64,000 nucleotides of DNA from the NCBI GenBank assembly GCA_017379015.1, contig JAFNXN010000017.1, forward strand, positions 31,972 to 95,971, written 5' to 3'. Positions within the stretch are counted from its first letter, which is position 1, and every line of letters begins with the position of its first letter. Both the position numbers and the translations under genes were made by a program. The notes beneath the pieces were generated by a model, which was given only the letters and a program-made list of their open reading frames with translations, searched no databases and had not been told where the DNA came from. Shown one piece after another: positions 32,808 through 41,745 of the stretch. Source of the DNA: Alistipes sp. (GTDB taxonomy: Bacteria > Bacteroidota > Bacteroidia > Bacteroidales > Rikenellaceae).

Positions 32808-35393
32808 ATGGTTTCAAACGATAATATGAGCTCTTCGGCTTCGAGCAGATTACAATGTTGGGGCAAGAGGCTTCTACCATGGATTACAGGTTTAGCACTT
32901 TTTGTTCTGGCTAGCCTAAACTTCTACGCACCACAGCTCGATGGCAAGTCGCTCGGTCAGGGCGATATTGCCCAGTATGCCGGCATGTCGCAGGACATCA
33001 AAGAGCATCGTGAGGCTACGGGCGAGGATCCCCAGTGGACGGGAAACATGTTCTCGGGCATGCCAGCCTACCTTATCGATGTGGAGTATCCCACGCAGGA
33101 TGTGAAGCAGACTGTAGGCAGCATAGTAAAGGTCGTGGACGGACCTATGAACATGACCCTCTTCGCCATGATCATGATGATGGTAGCGGTGGTGATCATG
33201 GGTATCAATCCCTGGATTGGCATCATCGCAGGTCTTGCCTACGGACTCTCAACCTACTTCTTCCTCATCATCGACGCTGGGCACATCACCAAGATGTGGG
33301 CACTGGTCTATGCACCACCACTCATCGCCTCGGTGTGGTATGCGCTTCGCAGAGATGCTTGGAAGGGTGCTGCCCTAGCAGCTCTCTTTGGCTCGCTGGA
33401 GCTTGGAGCTAACCATCCACAGATAACATACTACTTCTTAATTGTTGCTGTTGCATTGTGGATCAGTGAGTTATGCTACGCTTACAAGGAGAAAACTCTG
33501 AAAAAATTCGGACGCACAACACTCCTCCTAGCCATCGCAGCACTACTAGCATTAGGCTCAAACTTCGCGCCACTGTGGTACACCTTCAAGCATCAGAAGT
33601 ACACAACACGAGGCGTCTCGGAGGTCGTAACTGAGGATGAGGCACGAGAGAACAAGATCGCCTATAACACAGCATGGAGCTATGGCAAGGCGGAGAGCTT
33701 CAACATGCTTGTTCCAGACTACATGGGTCGCTGGTCGGGCGACTATAACAATAAGGCTATCGAGATATTGCAGAGTGCTGGCGTCAACGACTCAGTCATA
33801 GGCAGCGCCATTACCGAGGCGGCAGAGATCTACAAACAGCACTATCCTGAGATCACTCCTCAACATATCGAAGAGGCACTTATGAGTGGCGACGAAGAGC
33901 TACTTGCGCTTGTCTACCAGCTCGCCGACAAACGCCTCAGCGAGGCATCGGCCTACGCCTCAAACTACTGGGGCGACCAGCCATTCACGGCGGGTCCCAC
34001 ATACCTAGGTGCTGCTGCTATCTTCCTAGCCCTCCTTGGATTGATACTCTCGTCGGGACGCGACAGATGGTGGATTGCATCATCAATGATCTTCATGCTG
34101 CTACTGGCATGGGGAAGAAACTGGATGGGCTTCTACGAGCTGATGTACGACATACTTCCTGGCTACAAGAACTTTAGAACCGTATCAATGTCGCTGGTAG
34201 TGCTCGAGTGGGCAGTGCCACTCCTCTGCGCCGTAGCACTATGGCGCATCTGGAGCGAGAAGCCATCGTACAAGCTCCTAGTGCAACGCGTCTGCATCGC
34301 CTTCTGCATTGTCATACTGATGATTGTGGCCATGGTCATCACGGCAGACTATGGACTGGCAGACATCAACGCCAAACTAGGCAACGAGTGGTGGGTGGAG
34401 CAGCTCAAAGAGGCCGCCTACACAGCACGCCACGATGCCATGCACACCGACCTATGGCGATCGATGCTCTACGTGATGCTTGCCGCAGCAATAGTTATCA
34501 TCTACGGCTGGTTGCGCGAGCATAAGGGCAACCGAGCAGTTGTGACATACGTTGCTCTTGCAGCCATCATCATGGTGGTTGCTGCCGACCTAACAGGCAT
34601 CGGCAAGCGATACCTCAACGATAGCAAGTGGCAAAACAAGAAGCCAACGGAGGTTCGCGCAACAGCTGCCGACAACGAAATCCTCAAGGATAAGGATCTC
34701 GGATACCGCGTCTTTGACGTTGATCACTATGGATCAGCAACAGCAGCATATTTCCATCGCTCGGTAGATGGATACCATGGTGCGAAACTCGGTCGTTATC
34801 AGGATGTTATAGAACACTACATAGCTACTCAAAATGGCGCGGTACTCGCCATGCTCAACACACGCTACATAATCGAGGGTGGAGAGGTAATGCGCCTCGA
34901 GGAGGCCTTTGGCATTGAGCCATTAGGCGCAGCATGGTTTGTCGAGGGCGCATACTCTCAACCCACAGCCACCAAGGAGCTAGAGGCACTTGGATATGTC
35001 GACCTAGCCACCAAGGCGGTAGTTGCCGAAGATATAGCGAATCTAAAGCCCTCGTACGACGCAACAGGCACAATCACACTTACGGAGTATGCACCAAACT
35101 ACCTAAAGTACGAATACGAGGCACCCGCTGAGGCTCTATGTGTGTTCTCAGAGATCTACTTCCCAGAGGGGTGGAGTGCATATATCGATGGCGTTGAGAG
35201 CGACTACTACGCCGCAGACTACGTACTACGCCTAATGGAGCTTCCTGCCGGTAAACACACCGTCGAGTGGAGGTTCCGCGCACCAAAGTGGGGAGTGGCA
35301 ACAGCCATAACAGGCATCGCCTCATGGCTGATAATCATAGGCCTAGTTGCTACAGTCGCAGTGCAGCTACGTCGCAAGAAGGTTAACCCTTAA
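32808..35393 (+). CDS. YfhO-family membrane protein (GT-C-like)
   Basis: An 861-residue inner-membrane protein with about a dozen hydrophobic helices and a large C-terminal soluble region. It has the YfhO features DGKSLGQGDIAQYAGM near residue 45, FSGMPAYLI, a GYKNFRTVSMSLVV loop mid-protein and a C-terminal ENGWSAYIDG-like YFPEGWSAYIDGVESDYY. YfhO proteins resemble GT-C glycosyltransferases that use lipid-linked sugars; in Gram-positives a relative glycosylates lipoteichoic acid. The acceptor here is unknown. It is followed by ftsX at 12 bp. Confidence 0.88.
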   Translation: MVSNDNMSSSASSRLQCWGKRLLPWITGLALFVLASLNFYAPQLDGKSLGQGDIAQYAGMSQDIKEHREATGEDPQWTGNMFSGMPAYLIDVEYPTQDVKQTVGSIVKVVDGPMNMTLFAMIMMMVAVVIMGINPWIGIIAGLAYGLSTYFFLIIDAGHITKMWALVYAPPLIASVWYALRRDAWKGAALAALFGSLELGANHPQITYYFLIVAVALWISELCYAYKEKTLKKFGRTTLLLAIAALLALGSNFAPLWYTFKHQKYTTRGVSEVVTEDEARENKIAYNTAWSYGKAESFNMLVPDYMGRWSGDYNNKAIEILQSAGVNDSVIGSAITEAAEIYKQHYPEITPQHIEEALMSGDEELLALVYQLADKRLSEASAYASNYWGDQPFTAGPTYLGAAAIFLALLGLILSSGRDRWWIASSMIFMLLLAWGRNWMGFYELMYDILPGYKNFRTVSMSLVVLEWAVPLLCAVALWRIWSEKPSYKLLVQRVCIAFCIVILMIVAMVITADYGLADINAKLGNEWWVEQLKEAAYTARHDAMHTDLWRSMLYVMLAAAIVIIYGWLREHKGNRAVVTYVALAAIIMVVAADLTGIGKRYLNDSKWQNKKPTEVRATAADNEILKDKDLGYRVFDVDHYGSATAAYFHRSVDGYHGAKLGRYQDVIEHYIATQNGAVLAMLNTRYIIEGGEVMRLEEAFGIEPLGAAWFVEGAYSQPTATKELEALGYVDLATKAVVAEDIANLKPSYDATGTITLTEYAPNYLKYEYEAPAEALCVFSEIYFPEGWSAYIDGVESDYYAADYVLRLMELPAGKHTVEWRFRAPKWGVATAITGIASWLIIIGLVATVAVQLRRKKVNP

Positions 35394-35405
35394 GATGGAG
35401 TAGAT

Positions 35406-36296
35406 ATGGGACGAAATAGTGATAAGAGAATACGCAATAGTGTACGTCGCTCGTACATCATCTCGACAGTAAGTATCGCACTGGTACTATTCATATTGGG
35501 TGCTGTGAGCTACGTGATACTATCGACCATCAATGCTGCCGAAACACTCCGCGAACGTGTAGTGCTCTCGGTGGAGATCAAGGATGAGCTATCGAACGAC
35601 GAGAAGCGCAACATACTCTCGCAACTGCGCTCCTTCGACGAGGTTGACACCATCGAGTATACAAGCAAGGAGGATAAACTCCTTGACGAGGAGTTTCTTC
35701 GCTACTTCGAGCATGACATCGCATCGATCCTCGACGAAAATCCTCTAAACGATAGCTTTGAGCTTACACTACATAAGGAGAGCGTCGATGTTGCGATCAT
35801 TGATAACCTTGTCGAGAGGCTCAAGACGATAACTGGCGTAGAGTATATCTCAGTGCCCCCAATAGAGATCATCGACAAGATGCACACCACACTCACAACG
35901 GTAATCATCGCACTTCTTATCTTCCTTGCCGTGCTGCTTATCATCACGCTGCTGTTGCTAAACAACACCATTCGCCTGGCAATATATGCCAAGCGATACT
36001 TGATAAACACGATGAAGCTCGTCGGGGCTACGAAGTGGTATATCATGCGCCCATTTCTACGTAGCGCGCTATGGCAGGGTGTGCTGTCGGGTGTTGTTGC
36101 TAGCTGCATGCTGCTTGGCATCGTATATGGCACACAGCACTTTATCCCCGCAACAATCAACCTACTAAGCCCCACCGAAGCAGGCATCATCATCGCCATG
36201 ATGATAGCACTAGGCATTATCATCACACTACTATTCAGTGCTTTAGCCGTGGGCAAGTATGTCAATATGAAGACAAATAAAATACATCTATACTAA
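35406..36296 (+). CDS. ftsX: Cell division protein FtsX
   Basis: A 296-residue permease-like protein. One N-terminal membrane helix (about 18-42) is followed by an external domain with the FtsX-type hydrolase-activating loop region (residues 50-155) and three C-terminal helices of the FtsX/MacB fold, including INTMKLVGATKWYIMRPF. With FtsE it controls cell-wall hydrolases at the septum. ftsE is not adjacent, which is usual in this phylum. It heads the block ftsX-DUF3098-uppP-truB-queA conserved across Bacteroidota. Confidence 0.94.
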   Translation: MGRNSDKRIRNSVRRSYIISTVSIALVLFILGAVSYVILSTINAAETLRERVVLSVEIKDELSNDEKRNILSQLRSFDEVDTIEYTSKEDKLLDEEFLRYFEHDIASILDENPLNDSFELTLHKESVDVAIIDNLVERLKTITGVEYISVPPIEIIDKMHTTLTTVIIALLIFLAVLLIITLLLLNNTIRLAIYAKRYLINTMKLVGATKWYIMRPFLRSALWQGVLSGVVASCMLLGIVYGTQHFIPATINLLSPTEAGIIIAMMIALGIIITLLFSALAVGKYVNMKTNKIHLY

Positions 36297-36306
36297 TATA
36301 CTAAGT

Positions 36307-36567
36307 ATGAGCAACTTGGAGAAAAATAGAGAGAATGGCTCTCATGAGCGTATGCCTCTTACGCGCAAGAACTACCTTATGATGCTCGCAGGTGGCGTGA
36401 TCATTGTCATCGGCTTTCTGCTAATGTCGGGCGGTGGTAACCATACAGCAACGGAGTTTGACGAGTCGATATTCTCGTTCCGCCGCATCACTCTTGCCCC
36501 AATAGTGGTTATCGCGGGCTTCGTATTTGAGATTTTTGCAATCATGAAACGTTTTACAGAGGAGTAA
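36307..36567 (+). CDS. DUF3098 small membrane protein
   Basis: An 86-residue protein with two hydrophobic helices (about 25-42 and 61-80) separated by a polar loop (SGGGNHTATEFDESIFSFRRITLAP). Size, topology and position between ftsX and uppP match DUF3098 of Bacteroidota. Function is unknown; the constant neighbourhood suggests a link to division or undecaprenyl phosphate recycling. One base separates its stop from the uppP ATG. Confidence 0.88.
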   Translation: MSNLEKNRENGSHERMPLTRKNYLMMLAGGVIIVIGFLLMSGGGNHTATEFDESIFSFRRITLAPIVVIAGFVFEIFAIMKRFTEE

Positions 36568-36568
36568 T

Positions 36569-37363
36569 ATGGAGATAGTTGAGTCGATAATATTGGGTGC
36601 CGTGCAGGGCCTCACGGAGTTTCTACCTGTATCAAGTAGCGGTCACCTGCAAATTGCCAAAGAGCTACTAGGCGTTGAGATTGAGGACAATCTCGCCTTC
36701 GACATCACGCTGCATGCGGCAACCGTGCTTAGCACCTTTGTAGTACTATGGTCCGAGATATGGAGAATTTTGAAGGGGCTATTTACACCCCATATCAACG
36801 ATGAGAAGCGTTATATCCTCAAGCTAATCATCTCGATGATCCCGATCGGCATTGTAGGCTTTACGGTCAAGGATCATATCGATGCTATGCTCTCGTCGAG
36901 CTACATCATGCTCATCGTTGGTGGCATGCTAATATGTACATCGCTGCTTCTCAGCTTTGCCTACTACGCACGCCCACGCCAGAAGGAGAGCATATCGTAT
37001 CGCGACGCCTTCATCATCGGTATATCGCAAAGTATCGCCGCCATGCCAGGTCTTTCGCGCTCGGGCACAACAATCGCAACAGGTATTCTGCTTGGCAACA
37101 ACAAGGGTGCAGTAGCCACATTCTCATTCTTGATGGTGCTAGCACCTATCCTTGGCGAGACCCTACTCTCGGTAGTTAAGGATGGCTTCACGCTTGAGGG
37201 TGTGTCGTCAGCAGCACTTGCTGCCGGCTTTATCACCTCGTTCGTTGTGGGTTGCCTCGCGTGCAAATATATGATTAACATCGTTAAACGCGGCAAGCTC
37301 ATCTGGTTTGCCATATACTGCGCCGTAGCTGGTGCAGTGGCGTTGGCATCATACTTTATTTAA
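36569..37363 (+). CDS. uppP: Undecaprenyl-diphosphatase
   Basis: A 264-residue membrane protein with both family motifs, LTEFLPVSSSGHLQI near residue 15 and MPGLSRSGTTIATG near 155, and about seven hydrophobic helices. It removes one phosphate from undecaprenyl diphosphate, recycling the carrier for peptidoglycan and other envelope polymers. It is tightly coupled to DUF3098 upstream and truB downstream (3-bp gap). Confidence 0.96.
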   Translation: MEIVESIILGAVQGLTEFLPVSSSGHLQIAKELLGVEIEDNLAFDITLHAATVLSTFVVLWSEIWRILKGLFTPHINDEKRYILKLIISMIPIGIVGFTVKDHIDAMLSSSYIMLIVGGMLICTSLLLSFAYYARPRQKESISYRDAFIIGISQSIAAMPGLSRSGTTIATGILLGNNKGAVATFSFLMVLAPILGETLLSVVKDGFTLEGVSSAALAAGFITSFVVGCLACKYMINIVKRGKLIWFAIYCAVAGAVALASYFI

Positions 37364-37366
37364 TAT

Positions 37367-38080
37367 ATGGAAGAGTTTTCGTTGAAAGGCATCGACTTTC
37401 CAGAGGGCTACGTGGCTGTTATCGACAAGCCCTACGAGTGGACCTCGGCAGATGTCGTACGTAAGATAAAGTTTCAGTTGCGCAAGTGTGGCCATCCCAA
37501 GATCAAGATTGGTCACGCTGGTACGCTTGACCCATTGGCCACAGGCATTCTTCTTGTCTGCATTGGTCGCGCCACAAAACAGGTTGAGAGGCTTCAGGCT
37601 GAGGAGAAGGAGTATGTTGCAGAGCTAGAGCTAGGAGCCACAACACCAAGTGGCGACATGGAGCACGAGATCGACGCAAGATACCCATTTGAGCATATCA
37701 CACGCGAGATGATAGAGGAGGCTCTGCGCTCACTTACAGGAGAGCGTGAGCAGCTACCACCACTCTACTCGGCAAAGAAGGTTCAGGGCGTAAGAGCCTA
37801 TGAGTTTGCCCGTGCTGGCGAGGAGATAGAACTTAAGAAGGCACTCATCAACATCTACTCGTTGGAGCTTGTTGAGTGCAATTTACCACACATCAAGATC
37901 GCTGTTCGCTGTAGCAAGGGAACATATATTCGTTCACTGGCATTTGAGATTGGCGAGGCACTAAATAGCGGTGCCTACCTAAGGTCGCTACGTCGCACAC
38001 GTAGTGGCGGATTTACCACCGAAGGGGCACATACGCTCGACGACTTTATGGAAAAATTGCGCGAATGTGAAACAAAATAG
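37367..38080 (+). CDS. truB: tRNA pseudouridine(55) synthase TruB
   Basis: A 237-residue protein with the catalytic motif GHAGTLDPLATG (Asp55), YVAVIDKPYEWTS upstream and GVRAYEFARAGEE. The late motif CSKGTYIRSLAFEIG is also present. It makes pseudouridine 55 in the T-loop of tRNAs. It is shorter than the E. coli enzyme, as usual for this phylum, and lacks a C-terminal PUA-like extension. It is part of the ftsX-uppP-truB-queA block. Confidence 0.96.
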   Translation: MEEFSLKGIDFPEGYVAVIDKPYEWTSADVVRKIKFQLRKCGHPKIKIGHAGTLDPLATGILLVCIGRATKQVERLQAEEKEYVAELELGATTPSGDMEHEIDARYPFEHITREMIEEALRSLTGEREQLPPLYSAKKVQGVRAYEFARAGEEIELKKALINIYSLELVECNLPHIKIAVRCSKGTYIRSLAFEIGEALNSGAYLRSLRRTRSGGFTTEGAHTLDDFMEKLRECETK

Positions 38081-38131
38081 CGACTTTTGCGTATAGTATT
38101 TGATTGTTACACGCTTTTTTAAAAGAAAATA

Positions 38132-39181
38132 ATGAAGTTATCACAGTATGGCTATGAGTTTTCGCAGGATATGATTGCAAAGTATCCTACGATAAACCGT
38201 GATGATGCACGTCTTATGGTGTTGCACCGCTCTACAGGTGAGATCGAGCACCGCACATTTAAGGATATTATAGAGTACTTCGACGAGAAGGATATGTTCG
38301 TATTCAATGATACGAAGGTCTTTCCCGCACGCTTGCAAGGCTGCAAGGAGAAGACGGGTGCCGACATCGAGATATTCCTCCTTCGTGAGCTTAACAGCGA
38401 GCTACGCCTCTGGGACGTTCTTGTAGACCCTGCGCGTAAGATTCGTATCGGCAACAAGCTCTTCTTTGGCAATGACGACCTGATGGGTGCCGAGGTTATC
38501 GACAACACCACCTCTCGTGGTCGTACGCTACGCTTCCTCTTCGACGGCTCGTACGAGGAGTTCAAGGAGGCACTTTATGCCATGGGCGAGACACCACTGC
38601 CACGCTGGGTACGCGAGAAGGTTGAACCCGAAGATGCGGAGTGGTATCAGACAATATATGCTAAGCACGAGGGTGCTGTGGCAGCTCCTACAGCAGGTCT
38701 TCACTTCTCGAAGCACCTACTTAAGCGCATGGAGATCAAGGGTATCGACAGTGCCTTCCTCACACTACACGTGGGTCTAGGCAACTTCCGCACAGTCGAT
38801 GTTGAGGATCTCTCGAAGCATAAGATGGACTCAGAGCAGTTCTTCATCACACCCGAGACAGCCGAGCAGATCAACACCGCTAAGCGCGACGGTCGCAAGA
38901 TCGTGGCTATCGGCACCACCGTGATGCGCGCTATGGAGACCGCAGCATCTGTTGGAGGCATGCTTAAGCCTATGGAGGGCTGGACCAACAAGTTTATCTT
39001 CCACCCATACCAGTTCACCTCGGCAGATGCCTTTGTGTCGAACTTCCACCTACCCTACTCTACGCAGCTTATGATGGTTGCGGCATTCGGTGGCTACAAC
39101 ATGGTGATGGATGCCTATAAGATCGCACGCGACGAGGGCTACCGCTTCGGAACCTATGGCGATGCAATGTTGATTTTGTAG
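38132..39181 (+). CDS. queA: S-adenosylmethionine:tRNA ribosyltransferase-isomerase QueA
   Basis: A 349-residue protein with the typical [14 protein letters not shown] start, [38 protein letters not shown] and [18 protein letters not shown]. It transfers ribose from SAM to 7-aminomethyl-7-deazaguanine in tRNA, giving epoxyqueuosine. queD is 6 kb downstream, so two queuosine steps are encoded here. It follows truB by 51 bp without a perfect TAnnTTTG box. Confidence 0.96.
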   Translation: MKLSQYGYEFSQDMIAKYPTINRDDARLMVLHRSTGEIEHRTFKDIIEYFDEKDMFVFNDTKVFPARLQGCKEKTGADIEIFLLRELNSELRLWDVLVDPARKIRIGNKLFFGNDDLMGAEVIDNTTSRGRTLRFLFDGSYEEFKEALYAMGETPLPRWVREKVEPEDAEWYQTIYAKHEGAVAAPTAGLHFSKHLLKRMEIKGIDSAFLTLHVGLGNFRTVDVEDLSKHKMDSEQFFITPETAEQINTAKRDGRKIVAIGTTVMRAMETAASVGGMLKPMEGWTNKFIFHPYQFTSADAFVSNFHLPYSTQLMMVAAFGGYNMVMDAYKIARDEGYRFGTYGDAMLIL

Positions 39182-39200
39182 AAATATTTTCGTATATTTG
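39170..39200 (+). promoter_or_regulatory. Promoter of the GT5-like gene
   Basis: TTG (39170-39172, inside the end of queA), a 20-bp spacer and TATATTTG (39193-39200), 21 bp before the start. Confidence 0.7.
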
Positions 39201-39221
39201 CCTACTTAAAGCACAGACGTT

Positions 39222-40028
39222 ATGGCAACAAACAAAATTTTGTACGTTTGTCAGGAGATCTCTCCCTATCTTCCCGAAAACGAACTGTCGAAGCTAAGCA
39301 TTGAGATGGCTCGTCAGATGCAGGAGCGCGGTCAGGAGGTTCGTACCTTCATGCCTCGCTATGGCTGCATCAATGAGCGTCGCAACCAGCTTCATGAGGT
39401 GATCCGCCTATCGGGCATGAACCTCATCATCAACGACAACGACCACCAGCTTATCATCAAGGTGGCATCGATACCCTCTGCGCGCATACAGATCTACTTC
39501 ATCGATAATGACGACTACTTCTCACGTCGCGCCGTACTCCACGATGCCGATGGCAAGACCTTTGACGATAACGACGATCGCGCAATATTCTTTGCTCGAG
39601 GCATGCTCGAGACCGTAAAGAAGCTACGCTGGGCACCCACAATCGTTCACTGTCACGGATGGTTCTCGGCTATAGCACCGATGTATCTTAAGAAGGTCTT
39701 TTACGATGACCCTCTCTTCCGCGACGTTAAGATCGTACTATCGCTTGCGGGCGATAAGTTCGAGGGCGAGCTAGCGAGCGACTTCAAGCAGAAGCTCGAG
39801 GGCGAGGGCATCATGGATAGCTCGATGAAGATTCTTGAGCAACCATCATACGAAAACCTCTATCGCTTCGTTATTGACTATGCCGACGGTGTTATCGTGA
39901 CATCTCCCGATGCCGACCCAACGCTTGTAGAGTATGCTCGCTCAGCAGGCAAGAAGGTGCTCGACTACAAGGAGGGTGACGAGAAGGAGATCTTCGATAA
40001 TTATAAGAGATTCTATGATGAGTTGTAG
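39222..40028 (+). CDS. Glycogen/starch synthase-like protein, single GT5 N-terminal domain
   Basis: A 268-residue protein that matches only the N-terminal half of glycogen synthase (GT5): LYVCQEISPYLPENELSKLS, MPRYGCINERRNQLHEV, YFIDNDDYFSRR, DNDDRAIFFARGMLETVKKL and PTIVHCHGWFSAIAPMYL. The C-terminal GT1-like domain with the main nucleotide-binding loop is absent. Short proteins of this kind are common in Bacteroidota next to DUF4270 genes, so this is a stable form, not a broken gene. Whether it is an active transferase is doubtful. Its end overlaps the next start. Confidence 0.88.
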   Translation: MATNKILYVCQEISPYLPENELSKLSIEMARQMQERGQEVRTFMPRYGCINERRNQLHEVIRLSGMNLIINDNDHQLIIKVASIPSARIQIYFIDNDDYFSRRAVLHDADGKTFDDNDDRAIFFARGMLETVKKLRWAPTIVHCHGWFSAIAPMYLKKVFYDDPLFRDVKIVLSLAGDKFEGELASDFKQKLEGEGIMDSSMKILEQPSYENLYRFVIDYADGVIVTSPDADPTLVEYARSAGKKVLDYKEGDEKEIFDNYKRFYDEL

Positions 40029-41664
40029 AGATATAGTGTTACACATAACCTCCCTAATTGTCCTGCTCGCAGCATTGCTTGCGGTGGGCTGTACCACCAA
40101 GGTAGACTTTACGCTTGGAGAGGAGTATGTGCCCACGAACCAAAATATGGAGCTTAAGCGTCGAGTCTATCGTGCTGGCAAGATGAAGGAGTCGGGCGAT
40201 AGCTGCTACGTTGCCTTGTCGCGCACCTTCCTATACCAAACCGATTCTATAAAGAGCTCTAACCTCGACAATGTCTACTTCGGCTCGGAGCGAAGCGAGG
40301 AGTACGGAGAGCGTCGAGCAGGATTTCTCTCGCAGGTACTCTTTGGCACAAAGCTCGACGAGGAGTATGGTTGGGGCTATCGTCCCATATTTGACTCGAT
40401 GGTACTCGCACTATATGTCACTGACTATCACGGCGATACCACCAAGAGTCAGAAGTTCGAGATCTACGAGATCATCTCAAACGACTATTTTAGCCTATCA
40501 AAGGATAGCACCTTCTACACAAACTTCGATCCGACGAAGTACATCTCACGTGAGCCTATCTTCACATTTAACTATCCTGATAAGGATAATGGCATCTACG
40601 TGGGTGACATCGAAAATCCGAAGAGCAGCTACGTGAAGCTTCATAACACAGATGCAACGATGGAGTATATCCGTCGCCTGATGTTTACCACTGATCTCGA
40701 TGCTACGGAGGGCTATGGTCTAGACCAGAACGAGATCTACAAGCAGGGTAACGAAGAGCAGTTTGTGGAGCAGATACGCGGTATCTACATCGCCCCAGCC
40801 TCGACTGAGATAGAGGGCGAGGGAGCAATGTTTGCTGCCGACGTGGAGAATAGTGCCCTGGTGCTCTATGCACGTAATCGTTATAAGGAGGATCCAACGA
40901 TTATCAAGGATACTATCATCATGCCTTATAACTTCTATATCAACCCCGTGAAGTACTCTGTAAAGGCAGGAAACGTGTCGATCTCGTGCGTCGAGCATGA
41001 GTTTACAGTTGAGGATAAGCAACTCATCGAGGAGCATAGCGAGGTGCTTGTGGGTAAGGTTGACGCGATGGCTGGTATTGTCACCGAGCTAGAGTTTACC
41101 GACGAGTTTATTCAGTCGCTTGCCGACCTAGCACTCGAGCATAAGGATGCCGTAGTATCTGTTAACCAGGCACACCTCACCATCTACCTTGAGGGCTCTG
41201 AGTACGACTTTGAAAATCTCAATCCAGACATCATAACACCGATCATGGATAACGCCATGACGCGCATGGGACTCTATGCTCGCTACGGTGGCTACGAGGC
41301 GGGTGCTAAGGATATTCTTAGCATTGCCGACTATCTATACTCGTCGGAGTCGTCGAGCGTCAAAATACCCTATGATGGCTACCTAAATCGCTCGTTGGGA
41401 TGCTACAAGATGAACATCTCGAACTACATACAGTCACTCATCATGGCGGCTGTTGACAATGTTGATGAGAGTGGCAAGGTCGATTTCCAGAAGTTTAGAG
41501 ATGACGACGATCTTTCTCGTCGTAGACGTATATACATTGGTCCAGAGGCATATTCACTCTACGGCTTCAACCATCAGCGAATAATCGGTGGTGATGTTGC
41601 GATCAACGGGGTTAGCAACACAGCACCAATAACCCTGGACATTACATATACGATTGTAAATTAA
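40015..41664 (+). CDS. DUF4270 lipoprotein
   Basis: From ATG 40015 (or 40018) the product is about 549 residues: MMSCRDIVLHITSLIVLL and a lipobox LLAVGC. The longer frame from 39934 has a basic, low-complexity start inside the previous gene and is rejected. The gene overlaps its predecessor by 14 bp, implying coupling. The mature part is beta-rich, with segments such as YGWGYRPIFDSMVLALYV, DTTKSQKFEIYEI and LNRSLGCYKMNISNYIQSLI, which fit DUF4270. It is likely an outer-membrane or surface lipoprotein of unknown function that travels with the GT5-like gene. Confidence 0.85.
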   Translation: MMSCRDIVLHITSLIVLLAALLAVGCTTKVDFTLGEEYVPTNQNMELKRRVYRAGKMKESGDSCYVALSRTFLYQTDSIKSSNLDNVYFGSERSEEYGERRAGFLSQVLFGTKLDEEYGWGYRPIFDSMVLALYVTDYHGDTTKSQKFEIYEIISNDYFSLSKDSTFYTNFDPTKYISREPIFTFNYPDKDNGIYVGDIENPKSSYVKLHNTDATMEYIRRLMFTTDLDATEGYGLDQNEIYKQGNEEQFVEQIRGIYIAPASTEIEGEGAMFAADVENSALVLYARNRYKEDPTIIKDTIIMPYNFYINPVKYSVKAGNVSISCVEHEFTVEDKQLIEEHSEVLVGKVDAMAGIVTELEFTDEFIQSLADLALEHKDAVVSVNQAHLTIYLEGSEYDFENLNPDIITPIMDNAMTRMGLYARYGGYEAGAKDILSIADYLYSSESSSVKIPYDGYLNRSLGCYKMNISNYIQSLIMAAVDNVDESGKVDFQKFRDDDDLSRRRRIYIGPEAYSLYGFNHQRIIGGDVAINGVSNTAPITLDITYTIVN

Positions 41665-41690
41665 CAGAATAGAGAATCATAAGTTTGGTA

Positions 41691-41718
41691 AACCTAAGTT
41701 CAAAGCTACTTAGGTTTT
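41691..41718 (+). terminator. Terminator after the DUF4270 gene
   Basis: A perfect 9-bp stem AACCTAAGT / ACTTAGGTT with an 8-nt loop and TT after it, 26 bp after the stop. A TAAGTTTG box at 41680-41687 may belong to a topA promoter. Confidence 0.65.
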
Positions 41719-41745
41719 GCCACGTAAATGAGATAAAGAGTTGAG

